This document shows, one piece after another, positions 12,415 through 22,275 of a stretch of DNA of 64,000 nt. Each line of letters begins with the position of its first letter. Positions within the stretch are counted from its first letter, which is position 1. The notes beneath the pieces were generated by a model. That model was not told the DNA's origin and did no database searches. It saw only the letters and a list, made by a program, of their open reading frames with translations. The DNA lies in assembly GCF_002939865.1 (NCBI RefSeq), contig NZ_MDEE01000020.1:1-64000 (forward strand), in the 5' to 3' direction. This DNA comes from Xanthomonas dyei. GTDB lineage: Bacteria > Pseudomonadota > Gammaproteobacteria > Xanthomonadales > Xanthomonadaceae. A program made the translations under genes and the position numbers.

Positions 12415-12909
12415 TTACAGCAGCGCGCTCAGGCCACGCAACGCCGCGACCACGGTTTGACGACGGACCGCATCGCGGTCGCCATCGAACTGGAACAACT
12501 GCGCTGTGGCGTAGCCGCCGCGGCGCTTCCAGCCGATCCATACCGTGCCGACCGGTTTGTCTTCGCTGCCACCACCCGGCCCGGCGATGCCGGTCACGGC
12601 GACCGCAATGCTGCCACCGGACGTCACCAATGCACCGGATACCATTTCGATCACGGTTTCCCGGCTGACCGCGCCATGCACCTCCAGCGTCTGCGGCCTG
12701 ACCCGGAGCAGCGCCTGCTTGGCCTCGTAGCTGTAGGCCACCATGCCGCAATCAAACCAGTCCGAGGAGCCGGCAATGTCGGTCATTGCCTTGGCGATCC
12801 AGCCGCCGGTGCAGCTCTCGGCAGTCACCAGCCGCTCGCGCGCAGCGCGTAATTGGGCGCTCAGCGACTCGGCGAGCTGCAGAAGGTCGTGATCAGTGGG
12901 AGACGTCAT
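12415..12909 (-). CDS. pncC: Nicotinamide-nucleotide amidase (CinA C-terminal domain protein)
   Basis: The 164-residue protein is a stand-alone CinA C-terminal domain. This domain hydrolyses nicotinamide mononucleotide to nicotinic acid mononucleotide in pyridine nucleotide recycling. Family motifs are clear: [19 protein letters not shown] with the catalytic serine region, [14 protein letters not shown], and [20 protein letters not shown]. It lacks the N-terminal MoCF-like domain of full CinA. The competence association of CinA is known from other species and is not implied here. Confidence 0.93.
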   Translation of the reverse strand: MTSPTDHDLLQLAESLSAQLRAARERLVTAESCTGGWIAKAMTDIAGSSDWFDCGMVAYSYEAKQALLRVRPQTLEVHGAVSRETVIEMVSGALVTSGGSIAVAVTGIAGPGGGSEDKPVGTVWIGWKRRGGYATAQLFQFDGDRDAVRRQTVVAALRGLSALL

Positions 12910-13274
12910 CGCGGGGGTCAGGATTGGACAGCGGTCACTTTTATCCGAATTTGCCCGCGCTGTCTCCCGTCCGTCGACCGCTCAGCGATCGGTTTTGGTC
13001 AGCTTGCCTGTTTCGGCACGTGCCCTAACGCAATGCGGCTCAGCACCGAGGCAACTACAGCGGCATAGCGCCACCTGCGTGACTGTTCCCGCTGATCTGC
13101 ACACAAAAGGCCGGTCGCGATGCAGGGAGCGCACGCGGCACCGCTGTCATGCCGTCTCTGACGATCCATATCTACGCGTCGCCCGGTGCGTCGTGACGCA
13201 TGCGATCGGTGGACGGGGCCTGCGATGGGACGCTGGCGCGCAGCTAGCTGCGGCCAGCCCCGTCGAAGCGCCCG
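12910..13274. other. Intergenic region without recognised genes
   Basis: This is a 365-base gap between the end of hflX and the start of pncC (both minus strand). No frame with recognisable coding character, no RNA gene and no strong hairpin were seen. It presumably carries the pncC promoter. Confidence 0.4.
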
Positions 13275-14594
13275 TCAGGTCTCCCAGTCTTCCCGACGGT
13301 CCGGCAGCATCGCGCGCAACGGCCCGCCGTCATCTCCGGCGGCAAGCCGTTCGGCTTCGACCATCGGCAGATCGACTTCCAGCAACCAACCGTCCTCGTC
13401 GGACTGATCGTTGCGCACCACTTCCAGCTGATGCAGCTTGGAACGCAGGCGACCGGCCGACGACGGCAAGCGCAGCTGTCCGGTCAGATGACGCAGATCC
13501 AGGCGTTGACCGAGTGCGTGCTGCAGTTCCTGCAAGCCACGCCCGTCGCGCGCCGACACCCACACGCGTTCACGCCGCGCCTGATCCGGAATGCCGTCCT
13601 GCGCATCGTGGCGAACTTCGGCACCGTCGATCTTGTCGATCTTGTTGAACACCAGCAACTGCGGCAGATCGCCAGCGCCCACCGCCTGCAACACCTCATC
13701 GACTTGCAGGATGCGTTCTTCGCGCAGCGGGTCGGCGGCATCGACGATATGCAACAACAAATCGGCGTCGCGTGCTTCTGACAACGTCGAACGGAAGGCA
13801 GCAACCAATTGGTGCGGCAAATCGCGGACGAAGCCCACCGTATCGGCAAGAATCGCACTGCCGCCTGGCAATGCGATGCGGCGCACGGTGGGGTCCAGCG
13901 TGGCGAACAATTGATCGGCCACATAGGCTTGCTCACCGGTCAACGCATTGAACAGCGTCGACTTTCCCGCGTTGGTGTAGCCGACCAATGCAATGCGCGG
14001 CAATTCGCTACGCATCCGCGCACGGCGCATCTGGGTGCGCTGCACCTCGACTTTTTCCAAGCGCTGCTGCAACTGCTCCACGCGCTTCTGCAGCAGGCGG
14101 CGGTCGGTTTCCAGCTGGGTTTCGCCGGGGCCGCGCAGACCGATCGCACCGCCGCGCTGACGCTCCAGGTGGGTCCAGCCGCGTACCAGCCGTGTGGCCA
14201 TATGACGCAGCTGCGCCAGTTCCACCTGCAGCTTGCCTTCGTGGCTGCGCGCGCGTTGCGCAAAGATATCCAGGATCAGGCCGGTACGGTCGATCACGCG
14301 CCGCTCCAGGTAGCGCTCCAGATTGCGCTCCTGACCCGGCGACAAGGTGTGGTTGACCAAGACCAGATCCGCGCCAGTCGCCTCGGCGGCGGCCTTGATC
14401 TCTTCCAGCTTGCCGCTGCCGATCAAGGTCGACGGGCTGGGCTTGTCGATGCGTGCGGTGAGCGTTGCCGCCACCGTGGCGCCCGCCGACCTCGCAAGGT
14501 CGGCGAACTCCTCCAGCACATCGTCTTCGGCAGGCCCACCTGCATGGGTCTGAATCAACAGCGCGTGCTCACCCTTGCGGGAACGATCAAACAC
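13275..14594 (-). CDS. hflX: Ribosome-associated GTPase HflX
   Basis: The 439-residue GTPase splits or rescues stalled 70S ribosomes in the family. An N-terminal HflX domain (with STLIGSGKLEEIKAAA) is followed by a coiled linker rich in Arg/Gln/Glu (about 160-195). The G domain has G1 GYTNAGKS at 205-212, the G3 region DTVGFVRDLP and G4 NKID. The C-terminus is somewhat extended and acidic (DDGGPLRAMLPDRREDWET). It starts 11 bases after hfq ends, the classic hfq-hflX order. Confidence 0.96.
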   Translation of the reverse strand: MFDRSRKGEHALLIQTHAGGPAEDDVLEEFADLARSAGATVAATLTARIDKPSPSTLIGSGKLEEIKAAAEATGADLVLVNHTLSPGQERNLERYLERRVIDRTGLILDIFAQRARSHEGKLQVELAQLRHMATRLVRGWTHLERQRGGAIGLRGPGETQLETDRRLLQKRVEQLQQRLEKVEVQRTQMRRARMRSELPRIALVGYTNAGKSTLFNALTGEQAYVADQLFATLDPTVRRIALPGGSAILADTVGFVRDLPHQLVAAFRSTLSEARDADLLLHIVDAADPLREERILQVDEVLQAVGAGDLPQLLVFNKIDKIDGAEVRHDAQDGIPDQARRERVWVSARDGRGLQELQHALGQRLDLRHLTGQLRLPSSAGRLRSKLHQLEVVRNDQSDEDGWLLEVDLPMVEAERLAAGDDGGPLRAMLPDRREDWET

Positions 14595-14605
14595 GCGTTA
14601 CTCCA

Positions 14606-14884
14606 TTACTGCTCGACGTCGTCATCTTCCGCTTGATTACCTTCATTGGATTGCACATACCCACCACCCGGCCCCACGCGCACGTTGCGCGCCGGCACGA
14701 CCGTGGAGATGGCGTGCTTGTAAACCATCTGACTCACGGTGTTGCGCAGCAGGACCACAAATTGGTCGAACGACTCGATGGTGCCCTGCAGCTTGATGCC
14801 GTTGACCAGATACACAGAGACCGGCACCCGCTCGCGCCGCAGCGCATTCAGGAATGGGTCCTGCAACGATTGCCCCTTAGCCAT
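14606..14884 (-). CDS. hfq: RNA chaperone Hfq
   Basis: The 92-residue protein is the Sm-like hexameric chaperone that pairs small RNAs with mRNAs. Sm1 and Sm2 motifs are present: [20 protein letters not shown], then [16 protein letters not shown], and [10 protein letters not shown]. The C-terminal tail is acidic ([10 protein letters not shown]). The start at 14884 (MAKGQSLQ) fits the family. The 17-codon upstream extension is unlikely. miaA is 77 bases upstream and hflX 11 bases downstream. Confidence 0.97.
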
Positions 14885-14961
14885 CGAAAAATCCTCTTCA
14901 TTATTGTTCTTATTGTCCCGGTCGACACCTGCCATCCCCAGCCGGCCCCGGAAACGGGATG

Positions 14962-15945
14962 TTACACGCCTGAAGCCTGCTGCACAGTGGAACGATGAGC
15001 GAGGAAGCCGACAAGTGCGTCGTCCAATTGATGCCGATCACGCTCCGGGTCGAACCAACGTGCGTCGAGCTCGCCACGCAGCCAGGTGAGCTGCCGTTTG
15101 GCCAGTTGCCGGGTCGCCTGGATCGCCTTGTCGCGGAACCCGGCCAAGCTGCCGGCGCCGTCCAGATACTCCCAGGCCTGGCGATAGCCGACCGCGCGGA
15201 CCGCGGGTAGATCCAGCGGCGCAGCCCCTGCGCGCATCTGCGGCAACTCCCGCAATCGCCTCACCTCGGCAAGGAAATCCTGCGCCAGCATCGCGTCCAG
15301 CCGCTGCGCGATGCGTGTGTGCAGCACCGCTCTATCTTGCGGCGCCAGCACGATTTTCAAGACCCGCAGCGGCAGGCGCGGCCCGGGCGGAAGCGCCTGC
15401 CAGTCGCTGATCGGCCGCCCGCTGAGGCGATACACCTCCAGCGCACGCTGGATGCGCTGCGGGTCGGTAGCGTGAATGCGCGCTGCGGCGATCGGGTCGA
15501 CCTGCGCCAGTTGCGCATGCAATGCGGCCCAGCCTATCTGTTCGGCCTCGGCGGCGATTGCGGCGCGCACTGTCGGGTCGGCTTCGGGCAATTGCGACAG
15601 CCCTTCGAGCACTGCACGGAAATACAGCCCGGTGCCGCCGGCAAGGATCGGCAACTTGCCGCGCGCAACGATGTTGTCGATCGCCTTGCGTGCATCGGCG
15701 GCGAACTCAGCGGCCGAATAGATCTGCCAGGGGTCGCGCAGGTCGAGCAGATGGTGCGGTACTGCGGCGCGCATCGCGTCATCGGGCTTGGCCGCGCCGA
15801 TATCCAGCCCGCGGTAGACCAGGGCCGAATCGACGCTGACGATCTCTCCGTTCCAGCGCTCCGCCGCCTCCAGCGCCAACGCGGTCTTGCCGCTGGCGGT
15901 AGGGCCCATCAGGGCGATCGCCAGCGGGCGTCGGTCGGCCGGCAT
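14962..15945 (-). CDS. miaA: tRNA dimethylallyltransferase MiaA
   Basis: The 327-residue enzyme transfers dimethylallyl to A37 of tRNAs reading UNN codons. The P-loop [13 protein letters not shown] is at residues 13-25, followed by the substrate-binding [19 protein letters not shown] and the [13 protein letters not shown] motif. Its start overlaps the folP stop by ATGA (15944-15947 region), suggesting translational coupling. hfq follows, matching the miaA-hfq-hflX order of proteobacteria. Confidence 0.97.
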
Positions 15946-16847
15946 CAGTCCTCGTCCGGCCAGCGAATGGTCGGCGCGGCCGGCGCACCGACCCGCGGGG
16001 TCGGAATCGCCGCCACCGCGTTCCAGACCTTCAAGGCATCCACGGTCGCCGCCACATCGTGCACGCGCAGCAACAGGGCACCGTGTTGCGCGGCGATCAG
16101 ATGCGCGGCAACCGAGCCAGGCACCCGCTCGGCGGCAACCTCGCGCCCGGTCAATTCGCCGATGCTGCGTTTGCGCGACAGCCCCGCCAGCACCGGCAAG
16201 CCGAACTCCTGCAGGCGCTGCAACTGCGCAAGCACGGTCAGGTTATGCGCGGTGGTCTTGTCGAAGCCGAAGCCCGGGTCGAGGATCAATCGGCGCTTGT
16301 CGATGCCGGCCATCTCGGCGGCAAAAATGCGCTCGGCCAGAAAGCGATGCACCTCGGCCACCACGTCGTCGTACTGCGGCGCGTCCTGCATCGCATGCGG
16401 TGCGCTGCGTGCGTGCATCAGCACCACCGGCACGCCCAGTTCGGATGCTGCGTCCAGCGCACCCGGCGAACGCAACGCATAGACATCGTTGATCATGCCG
16501 GCACCGGCCGCGACCGCCGCGCGCATGACCTCCGGCTTGAAGGTGTCTACGCTGATCGGCACGCCGGTCTGCTGTACCAATGCCTCGATCACCGGGATCA
16601 CGCGCTGCAATTCGTCTTCCAGCGATACCGCCGTGGCACCGGGACGGGTGGATTCGCCGCCGATGTCGAGCACTGCAGCGCCCTGCTCCACCAACCGCAG
16701 CCCATGCGCGATCGCTGCCTCGCAGGTCGCGTGCTGGCCGCCATCGGAGAACGAGTCGGGCGTGACGTTGACGATCCCCATCACCTGCGGCGCGTCCAGT
16801 CGCAAGCTGCGACCAGCGCAATCCAGCTTGAGGGCGGTATCGAACAT
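15945..16847 (-). CDS. folP: Dihydropteroate synthase
   Basis: The 300-residue TIM-barrel enzyme condenses p-aminobenzoate with dihydropterin pyrophosphate in folate synthesis and is the sulfonamide target. Signature motifs are [14 protein letters not shown] and [22 protein letters not shown] and [10 protein letters not shown] also fit. The start at 16847 is chosen because the ATG follows a GGAGAAACCACCG-type leader and the family begins close to here; the 40-codon extension has no support. The stop overlaps the miaA start. In many bacteria folP follows ftsH. Here ftsH is next upstream, separated by 430 bases. Confidence 0.96.
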   Translation of the reverse strand: MFDTALKLDCAGRSLRLDAPQVMGIVNVTPDSFSDGGQHATCEAAIAHGLRLVEQGAAVLDIGGESTRPGATAVSLEDELQRVIPVIEALVQQTGVPISVDTFKPEVMRAAVAAGAGMINDVYALRSPGALDAASELGVPVVLMHARSAPHAMQDAPQYDDVVAEVHRFLAERIFAAEMAGIDKRRLILDPGFGFDKTTAHNLTVLAQLQRLQEFGLPVLAGLSRKRSIGELTGREVAAERVPGSVAAHLIAAQHGALLLRVHDVAATVDALKVWNAVAAIPTPRVGAPAAPTIRWPDED

Positions 16848-17277
16848 CGGTGGTTTCTCCTGAGGCGGATGAAAGCGTGAGAGACGGAGCGCGGTGGTGC
16901 ACGAGCAGGCAATGGCCTGCAGATTCGGTTGCGGGCAGATGATCGCTATCGACCACAGCGCCTGCATAAACCCGGGGAACGGCTGGAACTAGCGGATGCT
17001 GCTTGTTGCCACGACACGGTTCATTGTCGCGCAGCCCGCGACGCGTCGCATCCCGTGCATTGAGGATTCAATGCCACACCCGCCACCGCAATGTTGCACG
17101 GATGGCATCCGTCGACGCGACAGAAACGCTTCACAGATCGCATCCGCCGGGACCACGTACCGCACGCTTCATCACCGGCCACCGGCAGATCGCTCAGCGT
17201 GTCGGTACTGCGCAACGCAGCGGGGCCAGGAATCGCTTCCTGGCCCCGCTGGACACCTGCAGCTGCAAACGCCTGCT
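16848..17277. other. ftsH-folP intergenic region
   Basis: This is a 430-base gap on the minus-strand path from ftsH to folP. It contains the hairpin at 17219-17250 just after ftsH and should hold the folP promoter. No coding frame or RNA gene was recognised. Confidence 0.4.
17219..17250 (-). terminator. Hairpin downstream of ftsH
   Basis: AGCGGGGCCAGGAA and its exact complement form a 14-base stem with a four-base TCGC loop, 28 bases past the ftsH stop. No T tract follows on the minus strand, so it may act as a processing or stabilising structure or a weak terminator. Confidence 0.55.
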
Positions 17278-19224
17278 TTAGATCTGCTCGGCAGGTCCTG
17301 CAATCGGCGGCAAGGGACGCGGGCTACCCTTGTCGTTGTTGTTGCCACCGTCCTTGTCGGACTTGGCCCAACCGGCCGGCGGCGGCGGCTCGCGGCCTTC
17401 CATGATGGCGTCGATCTGCGGCACGTCGATGGTTTCGTACTGCAGCAGCAATTGCGACATCGCGTGCAGCTTGTCCAGGTTCTCGGTGAGGATGGCTTTG
17501 GTCTTGCTGTAGGCCTTGTCCAGGATCGAACGCACCACTTCGTCGATCTTGCGCGCGGTTTCGTCCGAGACGTTCTTGTGCTGAGTCACGGAGCGACCCA
17601 GGAACACCTCGTCCTCTTCCTCGCCATAGGCAACCGGGCCTAGCTCGTCGGACAAGCCCCATTTGGTGACCATGTTGCGCGCCATCTTGGTGGCACGCTC
17701 GATGTCGTTGGACGCACCGGTGGTGACCTTGTCGCCACCGAAGATCAGCTCTTCGGCAACGCGGCCGCCATACAGCGAACACAGCTGCGATTCGATTGCG
17801 ACACGGTTCATCGAATAACGGTCGCCTTCCGGCAAGTACATGGTCACACCAAGCGCGCGGCCGCGCGGAATGATGGTGACCTTGTAGACCGGGTCGTGCT
17901 CCGGCACCAGACGCCCGACAATGGCGTGGCCAGCTTCGTGATACGCGGTCAGCGTCTTCTCGTCCTCGCTCATGGCCATCGAACGACGTTCGGCACCCAT
18001 CAAGATCTTGTCGCGGGCGCGGTCGAAGTGGTCCATACGGACTTCCTTCTCGCTGCCACGCGCCGCAAACAACGCGGCTTCGTTACACAGGTTGGCCAAG
18101 TCGGCACCGGAGAAACCCGGGGTACCGCGTGCGATGACCATCGGCACCACGTCGTCGGCCAGCGGCAGCTTGCGCATGTGCACGCGCAGGATCTGCTCGC
18201 GGCCCTTGACGTCCGGCAGCCCGACCACGACCTGGCGATCGAAACGGCCCGGACGCAGCAGCGCCGGATCCAGCACGTCCGGGCGGTTGGTGGCCGCAAT
18301 GACGATCACGCCTTCGCCGCCCTCGAAACCGTCCATCTCGACCAGCAACTGGTTCAGGGTCTGCTCGCGCTCGTCATGACCGCCGCCCAGACCGGCGCCG
18401 CGATGACGGCCCACCGCATCGATTTCGTCGATGAAGATGATGCACGGCGCGTGCTTCTTGGCCTGCTCGAACATGTCGCGCACGCGGCTGGCACCGACGC
18501 CGACGAACATTTCGACGAAGTCCGAGCCGGAGATGCTGAAGAACGGCACCTTGGCCTCGCCGGCAATCGCCTTGGCGAGCAGCGTCTTGCCGGTACCCGG
18601 TGGGCCCACCATCAGCACGCCGCGCGGGATCTTGCCGCCCAGCTTGGTGAACTTGGTCGGGTCGCGCAGGAAGTCGACCAACTCGCCGACTTCTTCCTTG
18701 GCCTCGTCGCAACCGGCAACGTCGGCAAAGGTGATCTTGACCTGATCTTCGCCCTGCAGCTTGGCGCGCGACTTACCGAAGCTCATAGCACCCTTGGCAC
18801 CGCCGCCACCGCCCTGCATCTGGCGCATGATGAACAGCCAGAAGCCGATGATGAGGATGACCGGCAGGAAGTTGAGCACCAACGACCAGAAGCCCGGCCC
18901 CGTGGACGGCTTCTGGCGGGTCATTTCAATGTTCTTGCTGTACAGCACGTCGACCAGCTTGTCGTCGCGCGGACCGTAAACCGTGGATTCGCTGCCGTCG
19001 GTGCGCTTGAAGCGGATCGCGTTGACCGCGAGGTTGGTCTCATCGGTGTAATCCACCGATTTGACGCGCCCGGAGTCCACTTCTTTCAGAAACTGGGTGT
19101 AGGTGATCGAGTCGGCACCGACGCCACCCGCCATCCGCGGCGAGAAGCTCTGGAAGACGACCATCAGCACAACCGCGACGACCACCCACAGCAGCAGATT
19201 CTTGGTCAAGTCGTTCATCCTCAT
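17278..19224 (-). CDS. ftsH: ATP-dependent zinc metalloprotease FtsH
   Basis: The 648-residue membrane protease degrades misfolded membrane proteins and regulators. An N-terminal membrane segment (about 9-26) and a second one (about 113-133) flank a periplasmic region. The AAA domain has Walker A GPPGTGKT at 207-214 and Walker B FIDEID near 244. The zinc site HEAGH is at 429-433. The start at 19224 has GGAG about 5 bases upstream; an ATG two codons later is the alternative. The Pro/Asn-rich C-terminus ([15 protein letters not shown]) is variable in the family. rlmE lies just upstream, the conserved rlmE-ftsH pair. Confidence 0.97.
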   Translation of the reverse strand: MRMNDLTKNLLLWVVVAVVLMVVFQSFSPRMAGGVGADSITYTQFLKEVDSGRVKSVDYTDETNLAVNAIRFKRTDGSESTVYGPRDDKLVDVLYSKNIEMTRQKPSTGPGFWSLVLNFLPVILIIGFWLFIMRQMQGGGGGAKGAMSFGKSRAKLQGEDQVKITFADVAGCDEAKEEVGELVDFLRDPTKFTKLGGKIPRGVLMVGPPGTGKTLLAKAIAGEAKVPFFSISGSDFVEMFVGVGASRVRDMFEQAKKHAPCIIFIDEIDAVGRHRGAGLGGGHDEREQTLNQLLVEMDGFEGGEGVIVIAATNRPDVLDPALLRPGRFDRQVVVGLPDVKGREQILRVHMRKLPLADDVVPMVIARGTPGFSGADLANLCNEAALFAARGSEKEVRMDHFDRARDKILMGAERRSMAMSEDEKTLTAYHEAGHAIVGRLVPEHDPVYKVTIIPRGRALGVTMYLPEGDRYSMNRVAIESQLCSLYGGRVAEELIFGGDKVTTGASNDIERATKMARNMVTKWGLSDELGPVAYGEEEDEVFLGRSVTQHKNVSDETARKIDEVVRSILDKAYSKTKAILTENLDKLHAMSQLLLQYETIDVPQIDAIMEGREPPPPAGWAKSDKDGGNNNDKGSPRPLPPIAGPAEQI

Positions 19225-19278
19225 TGGCTCCGGTGCCCTCTACTCTTCTATTCTTGAAATTCAATGATCATGGGCAGC

Positions 19279-19911
19279 TTACTTGATCTGGACACGCTTG
19301 CCCTGACCGAGCGCATAAACTTCCGGGGAGCGCTTGCGCGAGGCCGCCGGTTTGCGAATCGTCACCTTGTCATAGCGGCGGCGAAGCTCGCGAATGTAGT
19401 CGTCGGACCCAACACCCTGGAACAGCTTGATCAAAAACGCCCCACCCGGCTTGAGGTGGGTGTCGGCAAATTCCATCGCCAGTTCCGCCAGGTGCATCAT
19501 CCGCGGTTGGTCGACCGCATCCATGCCACTCTTATTGGGGGCCATATCGGACAGAACAAGGTCCACCGGCACATCGCCCAACATCGCTTCGAATTCCGAT
19601 AGGACGGCTTGTTCCCTGAAGTCGCCGTGAAGGAAGTCCACCCCTGCCAGGGCCGGCATGTCCAGGATATCCAGCGCCAGCACGCGGCCGCTGTCGCCCA
19701 TGGACTTGCGCACCTGTTGCGACCAGCCGCCCGGCGCGGCGCCCAGATCGACCACCACCATGCCGGGCTTGAGCAAACGATCGCGCTGCAGCAACTCTTC
19801 CAGCTTATAGGCTGCACGCGAGCGCATGCCTTCGGCCTGGGCCTTCTTCACGTAAGGGTCGGCGAAGTGTTCCTTGAGCCAGCGCTGGCTGCTTTTACTA
19901 CGGGAAGGCAT
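19279..19911 (-). CDS. rlmE: 23S rRNA 2'-O-ribose U2552 methyltransferase RlmE/FtsJ
   Basis: The 210-residue SAM-dependent enzyme methylates U2552 of 23S rRNA late in 50S assembly. The SAM-binding motif VDLGAAPGGWSQ is clear. The catalytic K-D-K-E set is plausible in RSRAAYKLEE, LSDMAPNKSG, GGAFLIKLFQG and the following region. The start at 19911 (MPSRSKSSQRWLKEHF) matches the family; the long upstream extension is a shadow of yhbY. It is divergent from yhbY with 66 bases between them. Confidence 0.96.
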   Translation of the reverse strand: MPSRSKSSQRWLKEHFADPYVKKAQAEGMRSRAAYKLEELLQRDRLLKPGMVVVDLGAAPGGWSQQVRKSMGDSGRVLALDILDMPALAGVDFLHGDFREQAVLSEFEAMLGDVPVDLVLSDMAPNKSGMDAVDQPRMMHLAELAMEFADTHLKPGGAFLIKLFQGVGSDDYIRELRRRYDKVTIRKPAASRKRSPEVYALGQGKRVQIK

Positions 19912-19977
19912 TGGCAACGGGGGTCCGAACGGGCCGCCATGATACCCTGAACACCCTTTGCTGCCTTTCGATCCTGC

Positions 19978-20283
19978 ATGTCCATTGTTCTCACCTCCGC
20001 CCAGAACCGTTTCCTGCGCGGCCAGGCCCACGACCTCAAGGCGCTGCTGCAAACCGGCGGCAAAGGGGTCACGCCGGCATTTCTGGCCGAACTCGAGGAA
20101 GTGCTCGAGCGCCACGAACTGATCAAGGTGAAGGTGGCCTCCGAGGATCGTGAGACCCGCGACGCGCTGATCGCCGAACTGGTCGGGCACACCGGTAGCG
20201 CCCTGGTGCAGCGGATCGGCCACGTCGCCATCCTGTACCGCCCCAGCAAGGAAAAGCGCCAGATCGTACTGCCGCGCGGCTGA
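19978..20283 (+). CDS. yhbY: RNA-binding protein YhbY (CRM domain)
   Basis: The 101-residue protein is a single CRM domain, with LTSAQNRFLRGQAHDLKALL, a GKGV loop, ELIKVKV and VQRIGHVAILYRPS. YhbY associates with pre-50S ribosomal subunits in E. coli. It is adjacent to and divergent from rlmE, as in many proteobacteria. A small gene for a Mth938-like protein follows 15 bases after its stop. Confidence 0.95.
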   Translation: MSIVLTSAQNRFLRGQAHDLKALLQTGGKGVTPAFLAELEEVLERHELIKVKVASEDRETRDALIAELVGHTGSALVQRIGHVAILYRPSKEKRQIVLPRG

Positions 20284-20298
20284 CCAACCGAGTCCGTT

Positions 20299-20673
20299 AT
20301 GCCTTTAAGCCAGGAACACCCCGACTACGCCTATGCGCTGCGCGCGGCCGACGGCCGCCATGCCAAGGTCAACGAGCAGATTCTGCAGCAGAGTTTCATC
20401 CTGATGCCGGATGAACTGGTGGAACGCTGGCCGGTGCAGGATCTGGAACACCTGCAGGCAAGCCATATGGACGCGGTACTGGCGCTGGCGCCAGCCGTCA
20501 TTCTGCTGGGCACCGGCGAACGCCAGCGCTTCCCGAGCGCACAAGTCCTTGCCGCCTGCCTGACCCGCGGCATCGGCCTGGAAGCGATGACCAACGCCGC
20601 CGCGGCACGCACCTATAACGTGCTGGCCAGCGAAGGCCGCCGGGTGGCGCTGGCGATGGTCTTGCCTGGCTGA
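20299..20673 (+). CDS. Mth938-like domain protein (DUF498 family)
   Basis: The 124-residue protein resembles the Mth938/NDUFAF3-like (DUF498) family. Recognisable features are the N-terminal NEQILQQSFILMPDELVERWPV, the central LAPAVILLGTGERQRFP with the conserved G-T-G, and GIGLEAMTNAAAARTYNVL. The biochemical role in bacteria is unknown; the eukaryotic relatives assist respiratory complex I assembly. It probably shares a transcript with yhbY. Confidence 0.88.
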   Translation: MPLSQEHPDYAYALRAADGRHAKVNEQILQQSFILMPDELVERWPVQDLEHLQASHMDAVLALAPAVILLGTGERQRFPSAQVLAACLTRGIGLEAMTNAAAARTYNVLASEGRRVALAMVLPG

Positions 20674-20684
20674 TTGGTTGGGAC

Positions 20685-20728
20685 GGAATCGGGAATCGGG
20701 AATCGGGAATCGGGAATCGGGAATCGGG
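20685..20728. repeat. Heptanucleotide tandem repeat GGGAATC
   Basis: About six head-to-tail copies of a 7-base unit (GGGAATC) lie just after the Mth938-like gene. A second array with the similar but reversed unit GAATCCC lies at 20846-20870 before the nlpD stop, so transcripts across the gap could pair imperfectly. Such arrays are often variable in copy number between strains. Confidence 0.9.
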
Positions 20729-20845
20729 AAAGCGTGTTTCCGCAGGTTTCGCTGTCAAGCGAAAACTCCCCAACCCCGCAATCAGCCGGCCTTAGCGCGG
20801 CGACCCAGCCCCATCCCGCAGCGCCAACAGCCCCAGGCTGTTACG

Positions 20846-20870
20846 AATCCCGAATCCCGAATCCCAAAAT
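20846..20870. repeat. Heptanucleotide repeat GAATCCC, near-inverted partner
   Basis: Three head-to-tail units (GAATCCC) sit immediately downstream of nlpD. Each differs by one base from the exact complement of the upstream GGGAATC array. The two arrays bracket about 120 bases between convergent genes. Confidence 0.85.
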
Positions 20871-21646
20871 CACTTCTTCGGCAGATACAGCAACGGATCG
20901 AGCGGCTTGCCGTTGTAGCGGATTTCGAAGTGCAGCATGTCGCGGGCGGCGCCGCTGCGGCCCATCTCGGCGATCTGCTGGCCGGCCTTGACGCTCTGGC
21001 CTTCGTTGAGCAGACGCTTGCGGTTGTGGCCGTACGCCGACAACCACTGGTCGTTGTGCTTGATGATGATCAGCTCGCCATAGCCGACCAGGCCAGCGCC
21101 CGAATACACCACCACGCCATCGGCGGCGGCGCGCACGGCCTGGCCGCTGGCACCGGCGATATCCACGCCTTGCTTGGTGGTTTCGCCGGCGACGAAGGTA
21201 CCCACCACCACGCCATCGGCGGGCCAGCGCCAGGAAAAGCCGCTACTGACCGGTGCGGCGATAGGCGCAGCCGGACGCGGCGGCACCACCGTACCAACCA
21301 CCGGCGCGCTGGTTCCCGGCTTGCTGGCACCGGGCGGATACAACTTCAAAGTCTGGCCGGGATAGATGGTATTGGGCGAGGACAGGCCGTTCCACGCCGC
21401 CAGGTCCGGCGCGGTGATGTTGGTGCGGCGCGAAATCGCATACAGCGTGTCGCCGCGCTGCACCGTCACCGTCGCGCCCGGGCGCGGCACCGACGGACGT
21501 GGCGCTGCCGTGGGCCGCGAGGAAGACGAACCGCCACCTGCGCCAGGCGAACGCACCACTGTGGCGCTGCTGCAGGCGCTCAGCCCGATGACCACCGTGA
21601 GCACGACTGCTGTCTTGCGTACCAAATTCATCTGCGTCTTGCTCAT
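20870..21646 (-). CDS. nlpD: NlpD-like lipoprotein (LysM, degenerate M23 domain)
   Basis: The 258-residue protein has a lipoprotein signal (LTVVIGLSAC, lipid cysteine at about 25), a Pro/Ser/Gly-rich linker, a LysM peptidoglycan-binding domain (about 60-103, with RGDTLYAISRRTNI) and a C-terminal M23/LytM domain. The usual HxxxD zinc motif is replaced (TTKQGVDIAG), while LHFEIRY remains. This is the pattern of catalytically inactive E. coli NlpD, which activates the amidase AmiC during division. The start overlaps the upstream DedA-like gene by ATGA. An internal ATG five codons later is an alternative start. Confidence 0.92.
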   Translation of the reverse strand: MSKTQMNLVRKTAVVLTVVIGLSACSSATVVRSPGAGGGSSSSRPTAAPRPSVPRPGATVTVQRGDTLYAISRRTNITAPDLAAWNGLSSPNTIYPGQTLKLYPPGASKPGTSAPVVGTVVPPRPAAPIAAPVSSGFSWRWPADGVVVGTFVAGETTKQGVDIAGASGQAVRAAADGVVVYSGAGLVGYGELIIIKHNDQWLSAYGHNRKRLLNEGQSVKAGQQIAEMGRSGAARDMLHFEIRYNGKPLDPLLYLPKK

Positions 21647-22257
21647 CCGTTCGTTGTCTTCCACACAACCCAACCCGCGCCTGCGGCAAGCACCGCCATC
21701 GCCACCCAGCCCAGCGGCTCGATCCAGCGATGCAGCGCCGCTTCGGCCCGTGCGCCGCCGAGGCGGATCGCGCCGGCAACCAGATACACGCGCTTGCCGC
21801 GGCCGACCAGCATGCTGGCGATGAAAGGCAGGATCGGCACGCCGACCACGCCCGAGGCCCAGGTAAAAATCTTCAGCGGAATTGGCGTGAAGCCGACCAG
21901 CACCAATGCCCAGAACGCCTTCCAAGGCGACTCGGCCACCAGCGCGCGCAGGGTTTCGATCTGAGCCTGGATCTTCGCGCTCCAGCCCAGCCATTCGATC
22001 AGCGGCTGCAGCGCGGCGAAGGCGAAATGCCCCAGCAGATAGCCGACCAACGCCCCGCACACCGAGCCAGCCAGGCTCAAGGTGGCAAACCATAATGAGC
22101 GCTTGGGCTCGGCAAGCGACATCGGCGCCAGCATCACTTCCGGCGGCACCGGAAAGATGAAGCCCTCCACGAAGCTGAGGCCGGTCAGCAGCGTCGGCGC
22201 GCGGCGGTGGCGCGACCAACGGATAGCCACGTCGTACAACGGCCCGAAAATCTTCAT
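21643..22257 (-). CDS. DedA/VTT-family membrane protein (YqaA-like)
   Basis: The 204-residue integral membrane protein resembles the YqaA branch of the VTT/DedA (SNARE-associated) family. It has the characteristic FVEGFIFPVPPEVMLAPMSL near the N-terminus, GLY-rich membrane segments (SLAGSVCGALVGYLLGHFAF) and VGFTPIPLKIFTWASGVVGV. DedA-like proteins are implicated in lipid carrier or phospholipid flipping. It sits between pcm and nlpD in an overlapping gene string (surE-pcm-yqaA-nlpD), an arrangement seen in other gammaproteobacteria. Confidence 0.9.
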   Translation of the reverse strand: MKIFGPLYDVAIRWSRHRRAPTLLTGLSFVEGFIFPVPPEVMLAPMSLAEPKRSLWFATLSLAGSVCGALVGYLLGHFAFAALQPLIEWLGWSAKIQAQIETLRALVAESPWKAFWALVLVGFTPIPLKIFTWASGVVGVPILPFIASMLVGRGKRVYLVAGAIRLGGARAEAALHRWIEPLGWVAMAVLAAGAGWVVWKTTNG

Positions 22258-22275
22258 CGAGGAACTCTCATTGGT

